Below are positions 1 through 6,446 of a stretch of 10,727 bases of DNA, piece after piece. The DNA is from an uncultured Clostridia bacterium (lineage in GTDB: Bacteria; Bacillota; Clostridia; Christensenellales; CAG-917): positions 1 to 10,727 of the forward strand of contig CALGEU010000223.1 in assembly GCA_937881285.1 (NCBI GenBank). The letters are read 5' to 3'. Each line of letters starts with the position of its first letter. Within the stretch, counting starts at the first letter, position 1. Under the pieces are notes generated by a model, which saw only the letters and a program-made list of their open reading frames with translations, was not told the origin of the DNA and ran no database searches. The position numbers and the translations under genes were made by a program.

Positions 1-461
1 CAACCGTGCGTCCGCCCCGTCTCGGCGGCAACGTAAAAATGGGTGTTTTTGCAACGCGCTCGCCGTTCCGCCCAAACTCGCTCGGCCTGAGTCTTGTCAG
101 ACTCGTGTCCGTTGAACACACTCAAAGCGACGGAGATGTGCTCGTCGTCGAAGGAGTCGACCTTCTTGACGGCACGCCGATTTACGATATAAAACCATAT
201 CTTGCAACCGACGTAAAAATCGACGCAACGTTTGGATTTTCGGCTGATTGCGGCTCTCACCGCCTTGCCGTAAACGACGAAAAACTAACCGTCTCAGACG
301 AAAGCGCACGCGAAAAAATCAAAGAGTGCATAGCGCAAGACCCGCGCCCCGCATATCAGGAAGACGGCAGAATATACGGAATGAGATACGACGACTACGA
401 CGTAAAATTTACGGTTGACGGCAACGTCGCAACAGTAGTTTCGGTTGAAATCAAGCGATAA
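1..461 (+). CDS. trmO: TrmO, tRNA t6A37 N6-methyltransferase (5' truncated by window edge)
   Basis: TrmO uses S-adenosylmethionine to methylate N6-threonylcarbamoyladenosine at position 37 of certain tRNAs (established for E. coli TrmO/YaeB). The frame is open from base 3 with no start, so the N-terminal part lies outside the window; the GTG at base 6 is internal. About 152 C-terminal residues are visible. Family signatures are RPPRLGGN followed by GVFATRSPFRPNSLGLS, then DLLDGTPIYDIKPYL, and near the end DPRPAYQ and YGMRYDDYDVKF, which belong to the C-terminal domain. The gene stops with TAA at 459-461 and converges on the EamA transporter gene, with a long hairpin between them. Family assignment is secure; the full length and start cannot be judged. 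Confidence 0.93.
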   Translation, partial: TVRPPRLGGNVKMGVFATRSPFRPNSLGLSLVRLVSVEHTQSDGDVLVVEGVDLLDGTPIYDIKPYLATDVKIDATFGFSADCGSHRLAVNDEKLTVSDESAREKIKECIAQDPRPAYQEDGRIYGMRYDDYDVKFTVDGNVATVVSVEIKR

Positions 462-510
462 AAATAAACAAATGTGACGTTTAATTAGCAAACATTTTTT
501 CATTAACCAT

Positions 511-557
511 TATAAATACAGAAAACGCACTTATAAAGTGCGTTTTCTGTATTTATA
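511..557. terminator. Bidirectional terminator-like hairpin between trmO and EamA gene
   Basis: A perfect inverted repeat: arms 511-532 and 536-557 pair over 22 bp with a 3-base loop (ATA). The stem core is GAAAACGCACTT / AAGTGCGTTTTC. It lies in the gap between two convergent genes (stops at 461 and 641), as expected for a shared terminator. There is no long T run outside the stem, but the stem is A/T-rich at its base, so the T-rich 3' arm could act as the tract in either direction. Terminator function is inferred. Confidence 0.7.
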
Positions 558-640
558 ATATGTATTCGTTTACTAATCGGCAATTAAAAGTTTTCTTTTC
601 AAAAGCAACGAAGAGACTTCGCGTTTTCTCTTAATCTCGT

Positions 641-1573
641 CTAATCTATGAAGAACTTGCTGTCGTTGACTTTGAGCATGACTTGCGGGACGTGTTGCTG
701 AGCAAGGTACACCGCAAACAGCACTAGCAGACAGCCAACGAATTCTTTTGCCGTGTACGTTTCGCCGAGAATGGCGACTCCCGACACGAGCGCGATTACG
801 GATTCGAGCGACATTATGAGCGTGCAAAGTTCGGGCGGCGCGTATTTCTGACCGACCGTCTGCAACGTGAACCCTATGCCTGCCGAGAATATGCCGACGT
901 AAAGTATAGACAATATATTGTCGCTTATCGCGCTTGCCGGCGGAAAGCCTTGCACCGCCATTGCAGGAAGGCTTAAAAGTGCTGCTACGACAAATTGCAC
1001 GAACGTAAGTTTGAACGGGTCCGTTTCGTCGACGTACCGGTCAATAAACATGATTTGAAGCGAGAACATCACCGCACAAAGGAGAAGTACTCCGTCCGCT
1101 TCCGTAAAGGAAACGTCTGCGCCCGTCATACACATAAGATAAAATCCGAGAACGCCGACGACTATCGCAAATCTGCAAAACGGAGAAACTCTGTGGCGCA
1201 CGAGAATTCCGAGCATAGGCACGATGACGATATAAAGCGCCGTGATGAAGCCGGTCTTGCCCACCGACGTATGTTCGATGCCGTATTGTTGAAGATTGTT
1301 TGCCAAAAACAAGCAAATTCCGCAAAGCGCACCGCCTATAAGCGTTGCTTTGTTGAACGGTTTCGACTTTTTACCGCGCTTTTTGTCCACGAAAAAGTTG
1401 ACGACTATCATCAATCCTATCACCGCGACGGCAAGAGAAAAACGAAGTCCGTTGAAAGTGAAAAACGGCACGGAAGAAGACGCTTGTTGTTGGAATACGA
1501 ATGCGAATCCCCAGACAAGCGCGCACAAAGATACGAAAAACGTTCCCAGCAAATTGTGCGATTTTCTTTCCAT
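641..1573 (-). CDS. EamA-family (drug/metabolite transporter superfamily) permease
   Basis: A 310-residue integral membrane protein made of two EamA repeats with about ten hydrophobic segments, the usual size and layout for the DMT superfamily. It starts MERKSHNLLG and enters a first membrane helix (residues about 9-28, containing LVWGFAFVFQQQ, a typical EamA opening). The second half opens near residue 160 and ends with ILGETYTAKEFVGCLLVLFAVYL, where the GE in the ninth-helix region is a common EamA signature. A short polar tail follows. Such proteins export or import small metabolites; the substrate cannot be read from the sequence. It lies 50 bases downstream of ksgA on the same strand and may be co-transcribed with it. 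Its ribosome-binding site is weak. Family confidence is high, substrate unknown. Confidence 0.9.
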   Translation of the reverse strand: MERKSHNLLGTFFVSLCALVWGFAFVFQQQASSSVPFFTFNGLRFSLAVAVIGLMIVVNFFVDKKRGKKSKPFNKATLIGGALCGICLFLANNLQQYGIEHTSVGKTGFITALYIVIVPMLGILVRHRVSPFCRFAIVVGVLGFYLMCMTGADVSFTEADGVLLLCAVMFSLQIMFIDRYVDETDPFKLTFVQFVVAALLSLPAMAVQGFPPASAISDNILSILYVGIFSAGIGFTLQTVGQKYAPPELCTLIMSLESVIALVSGVAILGETYTAKEFVGCLLVLFAVYLAQQHVPQVMLKVNDSKFFID

Positions 1574-1623
1574 AAGCCGTCTTATATTTTATGATTCCTT
1601 TTTATATTGCGTTCAAAAACAAG

Positions 1624-2475
1624 TCACGCCCTTTCGCTTAGAGCCTTTTCCAGCGCGCGATTGAGAACGATATAATCGTTTAGCGAAAGTGCTTCGCCCC
1701 TGACGAGCGGATTGAATCCGCAGGACGTAATAAGGTCGGTTGCGTCTTGTTTGCTCATCTTGAAAGCAACCGACAAGTTGTTTGCAAGCGTTTTTCTGCG
1801 CATTGCAAACGAGCCGCGTATAAGTTTGTGAAGAAGCGCGGCGTTTTCTCCGTCGAGTTTGTGGCGGTCAATATCGATACGCACCACCGCACTGTCCACG
1901 TTAGGCGCAGGATAGAACATATTGCGGTTGACGTTTCTAGTGACTTTCGCGTTTCCTGCCGATTCTATTGCAAGCGTGATTGCGGAATAATCTACCGTGT
2001 TTGCCTTTGCAACGAATCTGTCCGCGACTTCTTTTTGCACCATAATCGTGAGACTTTCGACGTCGAGCGTGCTTTCGATAAATCTCATTGCAAGCGGCGT
2101 CGTGATGTAATACGGAAGATTTGCAACAACTTTGAATCTGTCACCGACGATTGACTTCAACTCGTCGTCCTTCATTTTTAGCACGTCGCGGAATACGACT
2201 TCCACGTTGTCAACTCCTTGAAGCGAAAGTTCGAGAACGGGTTTGAGATTGCCGTCCACTTCAAACGAATAGACTTTCTTTGCGACCTTTGCAAGCGCGC
2301 GCGTGAGCGTGCCTGCCCCCGTACCTATTTCGACGACGATATCGTCCGACGTCACTCCGCTGTCCTGAACGATTGCGTCAAGAAGATTGCCGTCGGTGAT
2401 GAAGTTTTGCCCGAGAGCCTTGTTGAAGCGGAAATTCGTGCCGCGGATGATGTCTTTTACGCTGTTGTTTTCCAT
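1624..2475 (-). CDS. rsmA: 16S rRNA (adenine1518-N6/adenine1519-N6)-dimethyltransferase RsmA/KsgA
   Basis: A 283-residue enzyme, normal length for the family. It transfers four methyl groups from S-adenosylmethionine to two adjacent adenines in the 3' terminal hairpin of 16S rRNA during late small-subunit assembly. Visible motifs: KALGQNF (residues 19-25) at the N-terminus; the SAM-binding motif VEIGTGAGTLT (48-58); RDVLK (96-100); the catalytic NLPYY (119-123); FYPAPNVDSAVV (187-198); and FAMRRKTLANNL (223-234) in the C-terminal domain. The ATG start is supported by an AAGGA ribosome-binding site five bases upstream. It lies in the metG-tatD-x-ksgA order seen in Bacillus and Clostridium. A terminator-like hairpin at 2580-2612 separates it from the radical SAM gene, so it probably has its own promoter, which I could not locate. 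Loss of the enzyme gives kasugamycin resistance in other bacteria. Confidence 0.96.
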   Translation of the reverse strand: MENNSVKDIIRGTNFRFNKALGQNFITDGNLLDAIVQDSGVTSDDIVVEIGTGAGTLTRALAKVAKKVYSFEVDGNLKPVLELSLQGVDNVEVVFRDVLKMKDDELKSIVGDRFKVVANLPYYITTPLAMRFIESTLDVESLTIMVQKEVADRFVAKANTVDYSAITLAIESAGNAKVTRNVNRNMFYPAPNVDSAVVRIDIDRHKLDGENAALLHKLIRGSFAMRRKTLANNLSVAFKMSKQDATDLITSCGFNPLVRGEALSLNDYIVLNRALEKALSERA

Positions 2476-2579
2476 ATTTTTCCTTACGCAATACCGAATA
2501 ATTCAAATCGGCTTGCACATTCTAACTACACACGACAACTTCGTGCCATACCAAAGACGAAAAGTCTGAAGTACAAAAG

Positions 2580-2612
2580 ATAAAAACGGAAGATTCCCCC
2601 TTTCGTTTTTAT
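2580..2612 (-). terminator. Terminator hairpin downstream of the radical SAM gene
   Basis: Arms ATAAAAACG+GAAG (2580-2592) and CTTT+CGTTTTTAT (2600-2612) form a 13-bp stem with one G-T wobble and a 7-base loop. On the minus strand the 3' arm is rich in T and continues into CTTTTG. It begins five bases beyond the stop of the radical SAM gene, as expected for an intrinsic terminator. It is nearly symmetrical, so plus-strand activity is possible, but no plus-strand gene needs it. Confidence 0.7.
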
Positions 2613-2616
2613 TTTT

Positions 2617-3234
2617 TTAATACTCCGTATCTTCTCTTATCGTTTCTCTGACCTTGTAGTGAGCACCCGCTTGCTTTGCGAGTTCTCCGCACGCCTTGAT
2701 TTCGTCTTCCCCTATGAAATCGACAACCGACATAGTCGTGTCTATACCTGCGTCGACGCAATCTTTCGTGAATTTGAGCATTGCGTCGAAAGCCGCTTCG
2801 CCGTACTTGCTGCGGCATATCTCCTGATACGTCTCCTTGTTCGACGCATTGAGCGAAATGGACACGCTGTCAACGTACGGCGCAATGAGTTTTGCAACGT
2901 CGTCGCGATTGTTTATGAGATTGCCCAGTCCGTTGGTGTTGATACGCACGTGACACCCTTTGCTTTTGAGATAAGGTCCGATTTGCGAAATCATGGAAAG
3001 GTTGCAAAGCGGCTCTCCGAAACCGCAAAAAACCACTTCCTTGTATTTCTTCAAGTCGTACATAGAAAGGTCGTCCACAAGTTCCTGATAAGTGGGTTCT
3101 TTAAGAAGCCACAACTCGCTTCCGCTCACGCCGTCCTTGATGTTGCGGATACAAAATTCGCAATTGTTTGGACAACGATTTGTGATGTTGAGATAAAGGC
3201 TGTCGCCGAATTCATACACGTAATTGTTGGTCAT
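2617..3234 (-). CDS. Radical SAM protein of the TatD-associated family
   Basis: A short (205-residue) radical SAM protein. The iron-sulfur cluster motif CX3CX2C is at Cys21, Cys25 and Cys28 (NRCPNNCEFC). It is followed by the SAM-binding GFGEP (71-75), the equivalent of GGEP, then RINTNGLGN and SISLNASNKETY, typical of later strands of the barrel. There is no room for an accessory cluster domain. It matches the family annotated as 'radical SAM protein, TatD family-associated', and tatD is indeed the next gene upstream on the same strand. The reaction is unknown; the link to TatD suggests a role in nucleic-acid processing or repair, but that is inference. The ATG is preceded by GGGAAAAG as ribosome-binding site. 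It sits where Bacillus carries yabE/rnmV, between tatD and ksgA. The family call is firm; the function is open. Confidence 0.9.
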   Translation of the reverse strand: MTNNYVYEFGDSLYLNITNRCPNNCEFCIRNIKDGVSGSELWLLKEPTYQELVDDLSMYDLKKYKEVVFCGFGEPLCNLSMISQIGPYLKSKGCHVRINTNGLGNLINNRDDVAKLIAPYVDSVSISLNASNKETYQEICRSKYGEAAFDAMLKFTKDCVDAGIDTTMSVVDFIGEDEIKACGELAKQAGAHYKVRETIREDTEY

Positions 3235-3320
3235 TTTTTCTTTTCCCGAGTGTCACATATATCTCGCCTGCCAGCGAATTGCGACACGTTTTATACGCTT
3301 GTTTATATTTAAAATTTATT

Positions 3321-3351
3321 TGCCCGTTTGCTTGTTATACCGCAAACGGCA
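3321..3351 (-). terminator. Terminator-like hairpin downstream of tatD
   Basis: GTTTGC and GCAAAC extended by CC/GG give an 8-bp stem, with a bulged C and two further pairs at the base (arms 3321-3331 and 3342-3351, loop 10 bases). It starts 11 bases beyond the tatD stop on the minus strand. The tract after it (AATAAATTTTAAA) is A/T-rich but not a clean T run, so termination may be partial and the downstream radical SAM gene could still be reached. Confidence 0.5.
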
Positions 3352-3362
3352 GTTTATATTGC

Positions 3363-4136
3363 TTATTTTATACGATAAAACAATCTTTTTGCGTTTTTCG
3401 TGGTTATATCGTCAATTTCTTCGCGACTTATTCCACGCACTTCGCTTGCCTTGTCCGCAACGAGATTTACGTATTTTGGCTCGTTGACTTGTCCCCTGAA
3501 CGGTACGGGCGTCATATACGGACAATCCGTTTCGAGCACCAGTCTTTCAAGCGGAACGGCAGACAGCGATTCTATATTGTGCTTTGCGTTTTTGAAAGTT
3601 ATCGCGCCGCCGAAAGAGTAATACGCGTCGAGTTTGTCAAAGATTTTGACGTATTCGGCAGAGCCCGAGTAGCAATGCAGAAGCAGTCCGCAATTTATAT
3701 ACGATTTCATATCGAAAAGTATTTTTCTTGCGTCTTCGTAAGCGTCCCTTACGTGCAAAACAATGGGAAGTTCGACTTCGTTTGCAAGTTCGATTTGCTC
3801 GCAAAACGCTTTCTTTTGCAACTCTCGAATGCTGTTGTCGTAATAATAGTCAAGCCCGATTTCGCCTATCGCAACCGCCTTTTTATCGCTTGCGAGTTCT
3901 CTTATAACGGCGTATTTTTCGTCGTCCGCCGTATCGGAATCGTGCGGATGTATTCCCGGTGCAAAATACACGCTGTCGTGTCTTGACGCGATGTCTCTTG
4001 CAAGCACGCTTGACGGCAAATCGTAGCCGACGCACACCGCGCACTCTATGCCGTCCGTGCCGAAAGATCCGACGATTGCGTCTTCTCTTTCTATAAGTTT
4101 TTCATCGTTCAGATGGCAGTGAGTGTCAATGAGCAT
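3363..4136 (-). CDS. tatD: TatD-family metal-dependent DNase/hydrolase
   Basis: A 257-residue TIM-barrel metallohydrolase of the usual TatD size. Members are two-metal 3'-5' exonucleases or deoxyribonucleases linked to DNA damage repair and DNA fragmentation. All expected ligands are visible: His6 and His8 in DTHCH, GIHPH (61-65), Glu92 in GEIGLDYYY, His128 in LHVRDA, His154 in LHCYSG and Asp204 in ETDCPYMTP. It should therefore be catalytically competent. The ATG has an AAAGG ribosome-binding site eight bases upstream. It follows metG, separated by 174 bases that hold the metG terminator and a tandem repeat, and precedes its radical SAM partner by 128 bases. The metG-tatD adjacency is the widespread Bacillota arrangement. 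Substrate preference (DNA or RNA) cannot be told from sequence. Confidence 0.95.
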   Translation of the reverse strand: MLIDTHCHLNDEKLIEREDAIVGSFGTDGIECAVCVGYDLPSSVLARDIASRHDSVYFAPGIHPHDSDTADDEKYAVIRELASDKKAVAIGEIGLDYYYDNSIRELQKKAFCEQIELANEVELPIVLHVRDAYEDARKILFDMKSYINCGLLLHCYSGSAEYVKIFDKLDAYYSFGGAITFKNAKHNIESLSAVPLERLVLETDCPYMTPVPFRGQVNEPKYVNLVADKASEVRGISREEIDDITTKNAKRLFYRIK

Positions 4137-4190
4137 ATCTTATACCTTTCGTTTGTTTCTATCGTAGGCAAATCGTATTTTTAGACTTTT

Positions 4191-4293
4191 TGCTTTATTA
4201 TAAGCAAAGCCGCCTTTTGGGCTTCTTGCTTAATTATAAGCAAAGCCGCCTTTTGGTTTTTTTTGCTTAATTATAAGCAAAGCCGCCTTTTTC
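4191..4293. repeat. Three-copy tandem repeat (36-37 bp period) between metG and tatD
   Basis: Three near-identical 30-base units at 4191-4220, 4227-4256 and 4264-4293, each reading TGCTTAATTATAAGCAAAG followed by CCGCCTTTT (the first has TTTATTA in place of TTAATTA). Spacers between units are 6-7 bases. With its preceding T, each of the last two units contains a small dyad, TTGCTTA-ATTA-TAAGCAA, and all carry TATAAT on the minus strand. The right-hand unit provides one arm of the metG terminator. The near-identity points to recent slipped-strand or unequal-crossover expansion. Confidence 0.85.
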
Positions 4294-4304
4294 AAGACGG
4301 CTTT
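4279..4304 (-). terminator. Intrinsic terminator of metG
   Basis: On the minus strand AAAGCCGTCTT (4304-4294), a GAAA loop and AAGGCGGCTTT (4289-4279) form an 11-bp stem with one G-T wobble. It begins seven bases after the metG TAA. The tail TTTGCTTATAATT is a poor U tract. The 3' arm belongs to the first of three tandem repeat units, each of which could pair with the same 5' arm. Confidence 0.75.
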
Positions 4305-4310
4305 TGCTGA

Positions 4311-6320
4311 TTATCTGACCGTCGAACCGCTCTTCACGGGTTTTTCGGGAGTTACGAGCACCACGCGCTCTTCTCCGTTTTCGTCTTTCTCGCAAGCGCA
4401 GAGCAACATACCCTGACTTTCGATGCCGCGAAGTTTTGCAGGTTTGAGATTGTACACCACGACAACGTTCTTGCCCACCATTTCTTCGGGTGTGTAAAAT
4501 TTTGCGATACCGCTGACGATAGTGCGCGTTTCTTCGCCGATTTGAACGGAGAATTTGAGAAGTTTGTCTGCTTTCTCGACTTTCTCTGCCGTCACGATTT
4601 TTCCGACGCGAAGTGCGATTTTTGCAAAATCGTCTATGGTGATTTCGTTTATATCAACGACGTTTTCCACTTTCTTTGCTTCCTTTTTCTCTTGTGCTTT
4701 TTTCTCTTGCTTCGGTTCGGGCTGTTGCTCGATTTCTTCCTTGATAAGTCCTTTTGCCAAGAGTTCTTTCTTCACTTTGTCGGCGTCTATACGTGCAAAC
4801 AGATGTTGCGGATTTTCCGCCACTTTCGTTCCGTTTGCAAGCAATCCGAATTTGTCAAGGTCGTTGAAATCGCGAAGCGTCGTTCCGCATTGCTCCGCAA
4901 CTTTTTGGGACGTTGACGGCATAAACGGATAAAGCATACTTGCGCAAATCACGATAGTTTCCGTGAGATTGTAAAGCACCGTTGCAAGGCGATCTTGTTT
5001 CGTCTCGTCTTTTGCAAGCACCCAAGGCATCGTTTCGTCGATGTACTTGTTTGCTCTTCTGAGCACAGTGAATATCTCACCGAGTGCGTCTGCGGTGCGG
5101 TATGCGTCTATGTCTTTAAACACCTTGTCGCGAGCGGCAGTCACAATCGCTTTCAAATCGTCGTCGACCGCTTCTTTCGCACCTTTGTCGCAAACGACTC
5201 CGCCGAAATATTTGTTGGTCATAGCGACGGTGCGTTGCACGAGATTGCCGTATACGTTGACAAGTTCCGAATTGATGACGTCAATCACCATATCCCAACC
5301 GATAAGTCCGTCGTTGTCGAACGGCATTTGCGAGAGAAGATAATATCTCACCGCGTCCACGCCGAAGAAATCGACGAGATCGTCCGCATAGATGACGTTG
5401 CCCTTCGATTTTGACATCTTTCCGCCGTTTTGCAAAAGCCACGGATGTCCGTAAATCTGTTTCGGGAGCGGCTCGCCCATCGCCATAAGGAAGATAGGCC
5501 AGTAAATCGAGTGGAAACGCACGATGTCTTTTCCGATGATATGAACGTCGGCAGGCCACTCTTTCTTGTACAAATCGCTGCTGTTGCCGTCCGCATCGTA
5601 ACCGATGCCCGTGATATAGTTGGTGAGTGCGTCAAGCCACACGTACACGACGTGACGATTGTCGAAACTTACGGGAATGCCCCACGTAAACGACGTTCTC
5701 GACACGCAAAGGTCTTGAAGCCCGGGTTTTAAGAAGTTGTTGACCATCTCGTTTTTGCGCGATTGCGGAATGATGAAATCGGGATGTTCGTCAAAATATT
5801 TCATCAGACGGTCGGCGTATTTCTGCATATTGAAGAAATAGGCTTCTTCTTCTGCCATTTTCACTTCTCTGCCGCAGTCGGGGCATTTGCCGTCAATGAG
5901 TTGGCTCTCCGTCCAGAAAGACTCGCAGGGAGTGCAATACCAGCCCTTGTACGAGCCTTTGTATATGTCGCCCTGTTCGTAGAATTTCTTGAAAATTTTC
6001 TGCACTTGCTCTTCGTGCTCTTTGTCGGTGGTGCGGATAAACTTGTCGTACGTGGTGTCCATAAGGTCCCAAATACGTTTGATTTCCGCCGCTTTTTCGT
6101 CGACGAATTGCTTGGGAGTCACTCCCGCCGCTTGTGCTTTGAGTTCTATTTTTTCACCGTGCTCGTCAGTGCCGGTCTGGAAGAAAACGTCGTATCCTTC
6201 CATGCGTTTCGCTCTTGCGATAAGGTCGGAAAGCACGATTTCGTACGTGTTGCCGATGTGCGGTTTGCCCGACGCGTATGCGATTGCGGTCGTCATATAG
6301 AATTTCTTTTTGTCTTGCAT
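4311..6320 (-). CDS. metG: Methionyl-tRNA synthetase with C-terminal tRNA-binding domain
   Basis: This class I aminoacyl-tRNA synthetase charges tRNA-Met with methionine for initiation and elongation. From the ATG at 6320 it is 669 residues, normal for the long bacterial form. The ATP-binding HIGN is at 21-24 and KMSKS at 301-305. A zinc knuckle is formed by Cys129, Cys132, Cys146 and Cys149. The anticodon-binding helical domain follows. A Lys/Glu-rich linker (about 525-558) then leads to a Trbp111/EMAP-type tRNA-binding domain over the last 111 residues (RVGKIV...VYNLKPAKLRGIESQGMLL). An in-frame TTG at 6335 would add five residues, but AAGGTGA sits just before the ATG at the right distance and overlaps that extension, so I chose the ATG. 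It is transcribed from a good promoter with a leader of about 47 bases, too short for a T-box. It is divergent from spmA. Confidence 0.97.
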   Translation of the reverse strand: MQDKKKFYMTTAIAYASGKPHIGNTYEIVLSDLIARAKRMEGYDVFFQTGTDEHGEKIELKAQAAGVTPKQFVDEKAAEIKRIWDLMDTTYDKFIRTTDKEHEEQVQKIFKKFYEQGDIYKGSYKGWYCTPCESFWTESQLIDGKCPDCGREVKMAEEEAYFFNMQKYADRLMKYFDEHPDFIIPQSRKNEMVNNFLKPGLQDLCVSRTSFTWGIPVSFDNRHVVYVWLDALTNYITGIGYDADGNSSDLYKKEWPADVHIIGKDIVRFHSIYWPIFLMAMGEPLPKQIYGHPWLLQNGGKMSKSKGNVIYADDLVDFFGVDAVRYYLLSQMPFDNDGLIGWDMVIDVINSELVNVYGNLVQRTVAMTNKYFGGVVCDKGAKEAVDDDLKAIVTAARDKVFKDIDAYRTADALGEIFTVLRRANKYIDETMPWVLAKDETKQDRLATVLYNLTETIVICASMLYPFMPSTSQKVAEQCGTTLRDFNDLDKFGLLANGTKVAENPQHLFARIDADKVKKELLAKGLIKEEIEQQPEPKQEKKAQEKKEAKKVENVVDINEITIDDFAKIALRVGKIVTAEKVEKADKLLKFSVQIGEETRTIVSGIAKFYTPEEMVGKNVVVVYNLKPAKLRGIESQGMLLCACEKDENGEERVVLVTPEKPVKSGSTVR

Positions 6321-6373
6321 GTGATTCACCTTCAAATCGGGGCTAATGGTGCCCTTCTTTTATAACTTTATAC

Positions 6374-6402
6374 ATTATACATCTTTTATGAATAAAAGTA
6401 AA
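6374..6402 (-). promoter_or_regulatory. Housekeeping (sigma-A type) promoter of metG
   Basis: On the minus strand TTTACT (6402-6397), a 17-base spacer and a perfect TATAAT (6379-6374). TATAAT is preceded by TG directly (TGTATAAT, not the TGn form). The predicted start near 6367 gives a leader of about 47 bases before the metG ATG. Confidence 0.8.
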
Positions 6403-6411
6403 CGATTAGTC

Positions 6412-6440
6412 GCATATCTTTGAACGCTTAAAAATACAAT
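6412..6440 (+). promoter_or_regulatory. Candidate sigma-E type sporulation promoter of spmAB
   Basis: GCATATC (6412-6418) matches the Bacillus sigma-E -35 consensus KMATATT at 6 of 7 positions. AATACAAT (6433-6440) matches the -10 consensus CATACAHT at 7 of 8. The spacer is 14 bases, within the usual range. The -35 is unlike TTGACA, so a sigma-A reading is poor. In B. subtilis the dacB-spmA-spmB operon is under sigma-E, which fits. The predicted start falls at or next to the spmA ATG. Confidence 0.6.
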
Positions 6441-6446
6441 TTCATT

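Noticed and set aside
995..1594. Long plus-strand open frames opposite the EamA, ksgA, tatD and metG genes (for example 995-1594, 2659-3312, 3279-3986, 5763-6365).
   Set aside because: They are antisense shadows of clearly conserved genes, with Arg/His-rich or hydrophobic low-sense translations and no supporting start signals.
2476..2579. Small hairpins in the ksgA leader (stems 2531-2535/2541-2545 and 2555-2558/2564-2567) as a possible regulatory RNA.
   Set aside because: Stems are only 4-5 bp and no known leader motif is recognisable; chance formation is likely.
4191..4293. The tandem repeats behind metG as a small CRISPR array.
   Set aside because: Spacers are only 6-7 bases, there are three units, and no cas gene is nearby; a slippage array fits better.
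6318..6335. TTG start for metG at 6335.
   Set aside because: AAGGTGA lies inside this extension at the proper distance from the ATG at 6320, which also gives the normal family N-terminus.
6336..6446. Possible T-box or SAM riboswitch in front of metG, hinted at by AGGGCACC...GCCCC near 6340-6356.
   Set aside because: The promoter at 6374-6402 leaves a leader of only about 47 bases, far too short for a T-box or SAM riboswitch, and no T-box sequence (GGGTGGNACCGCG) is present.
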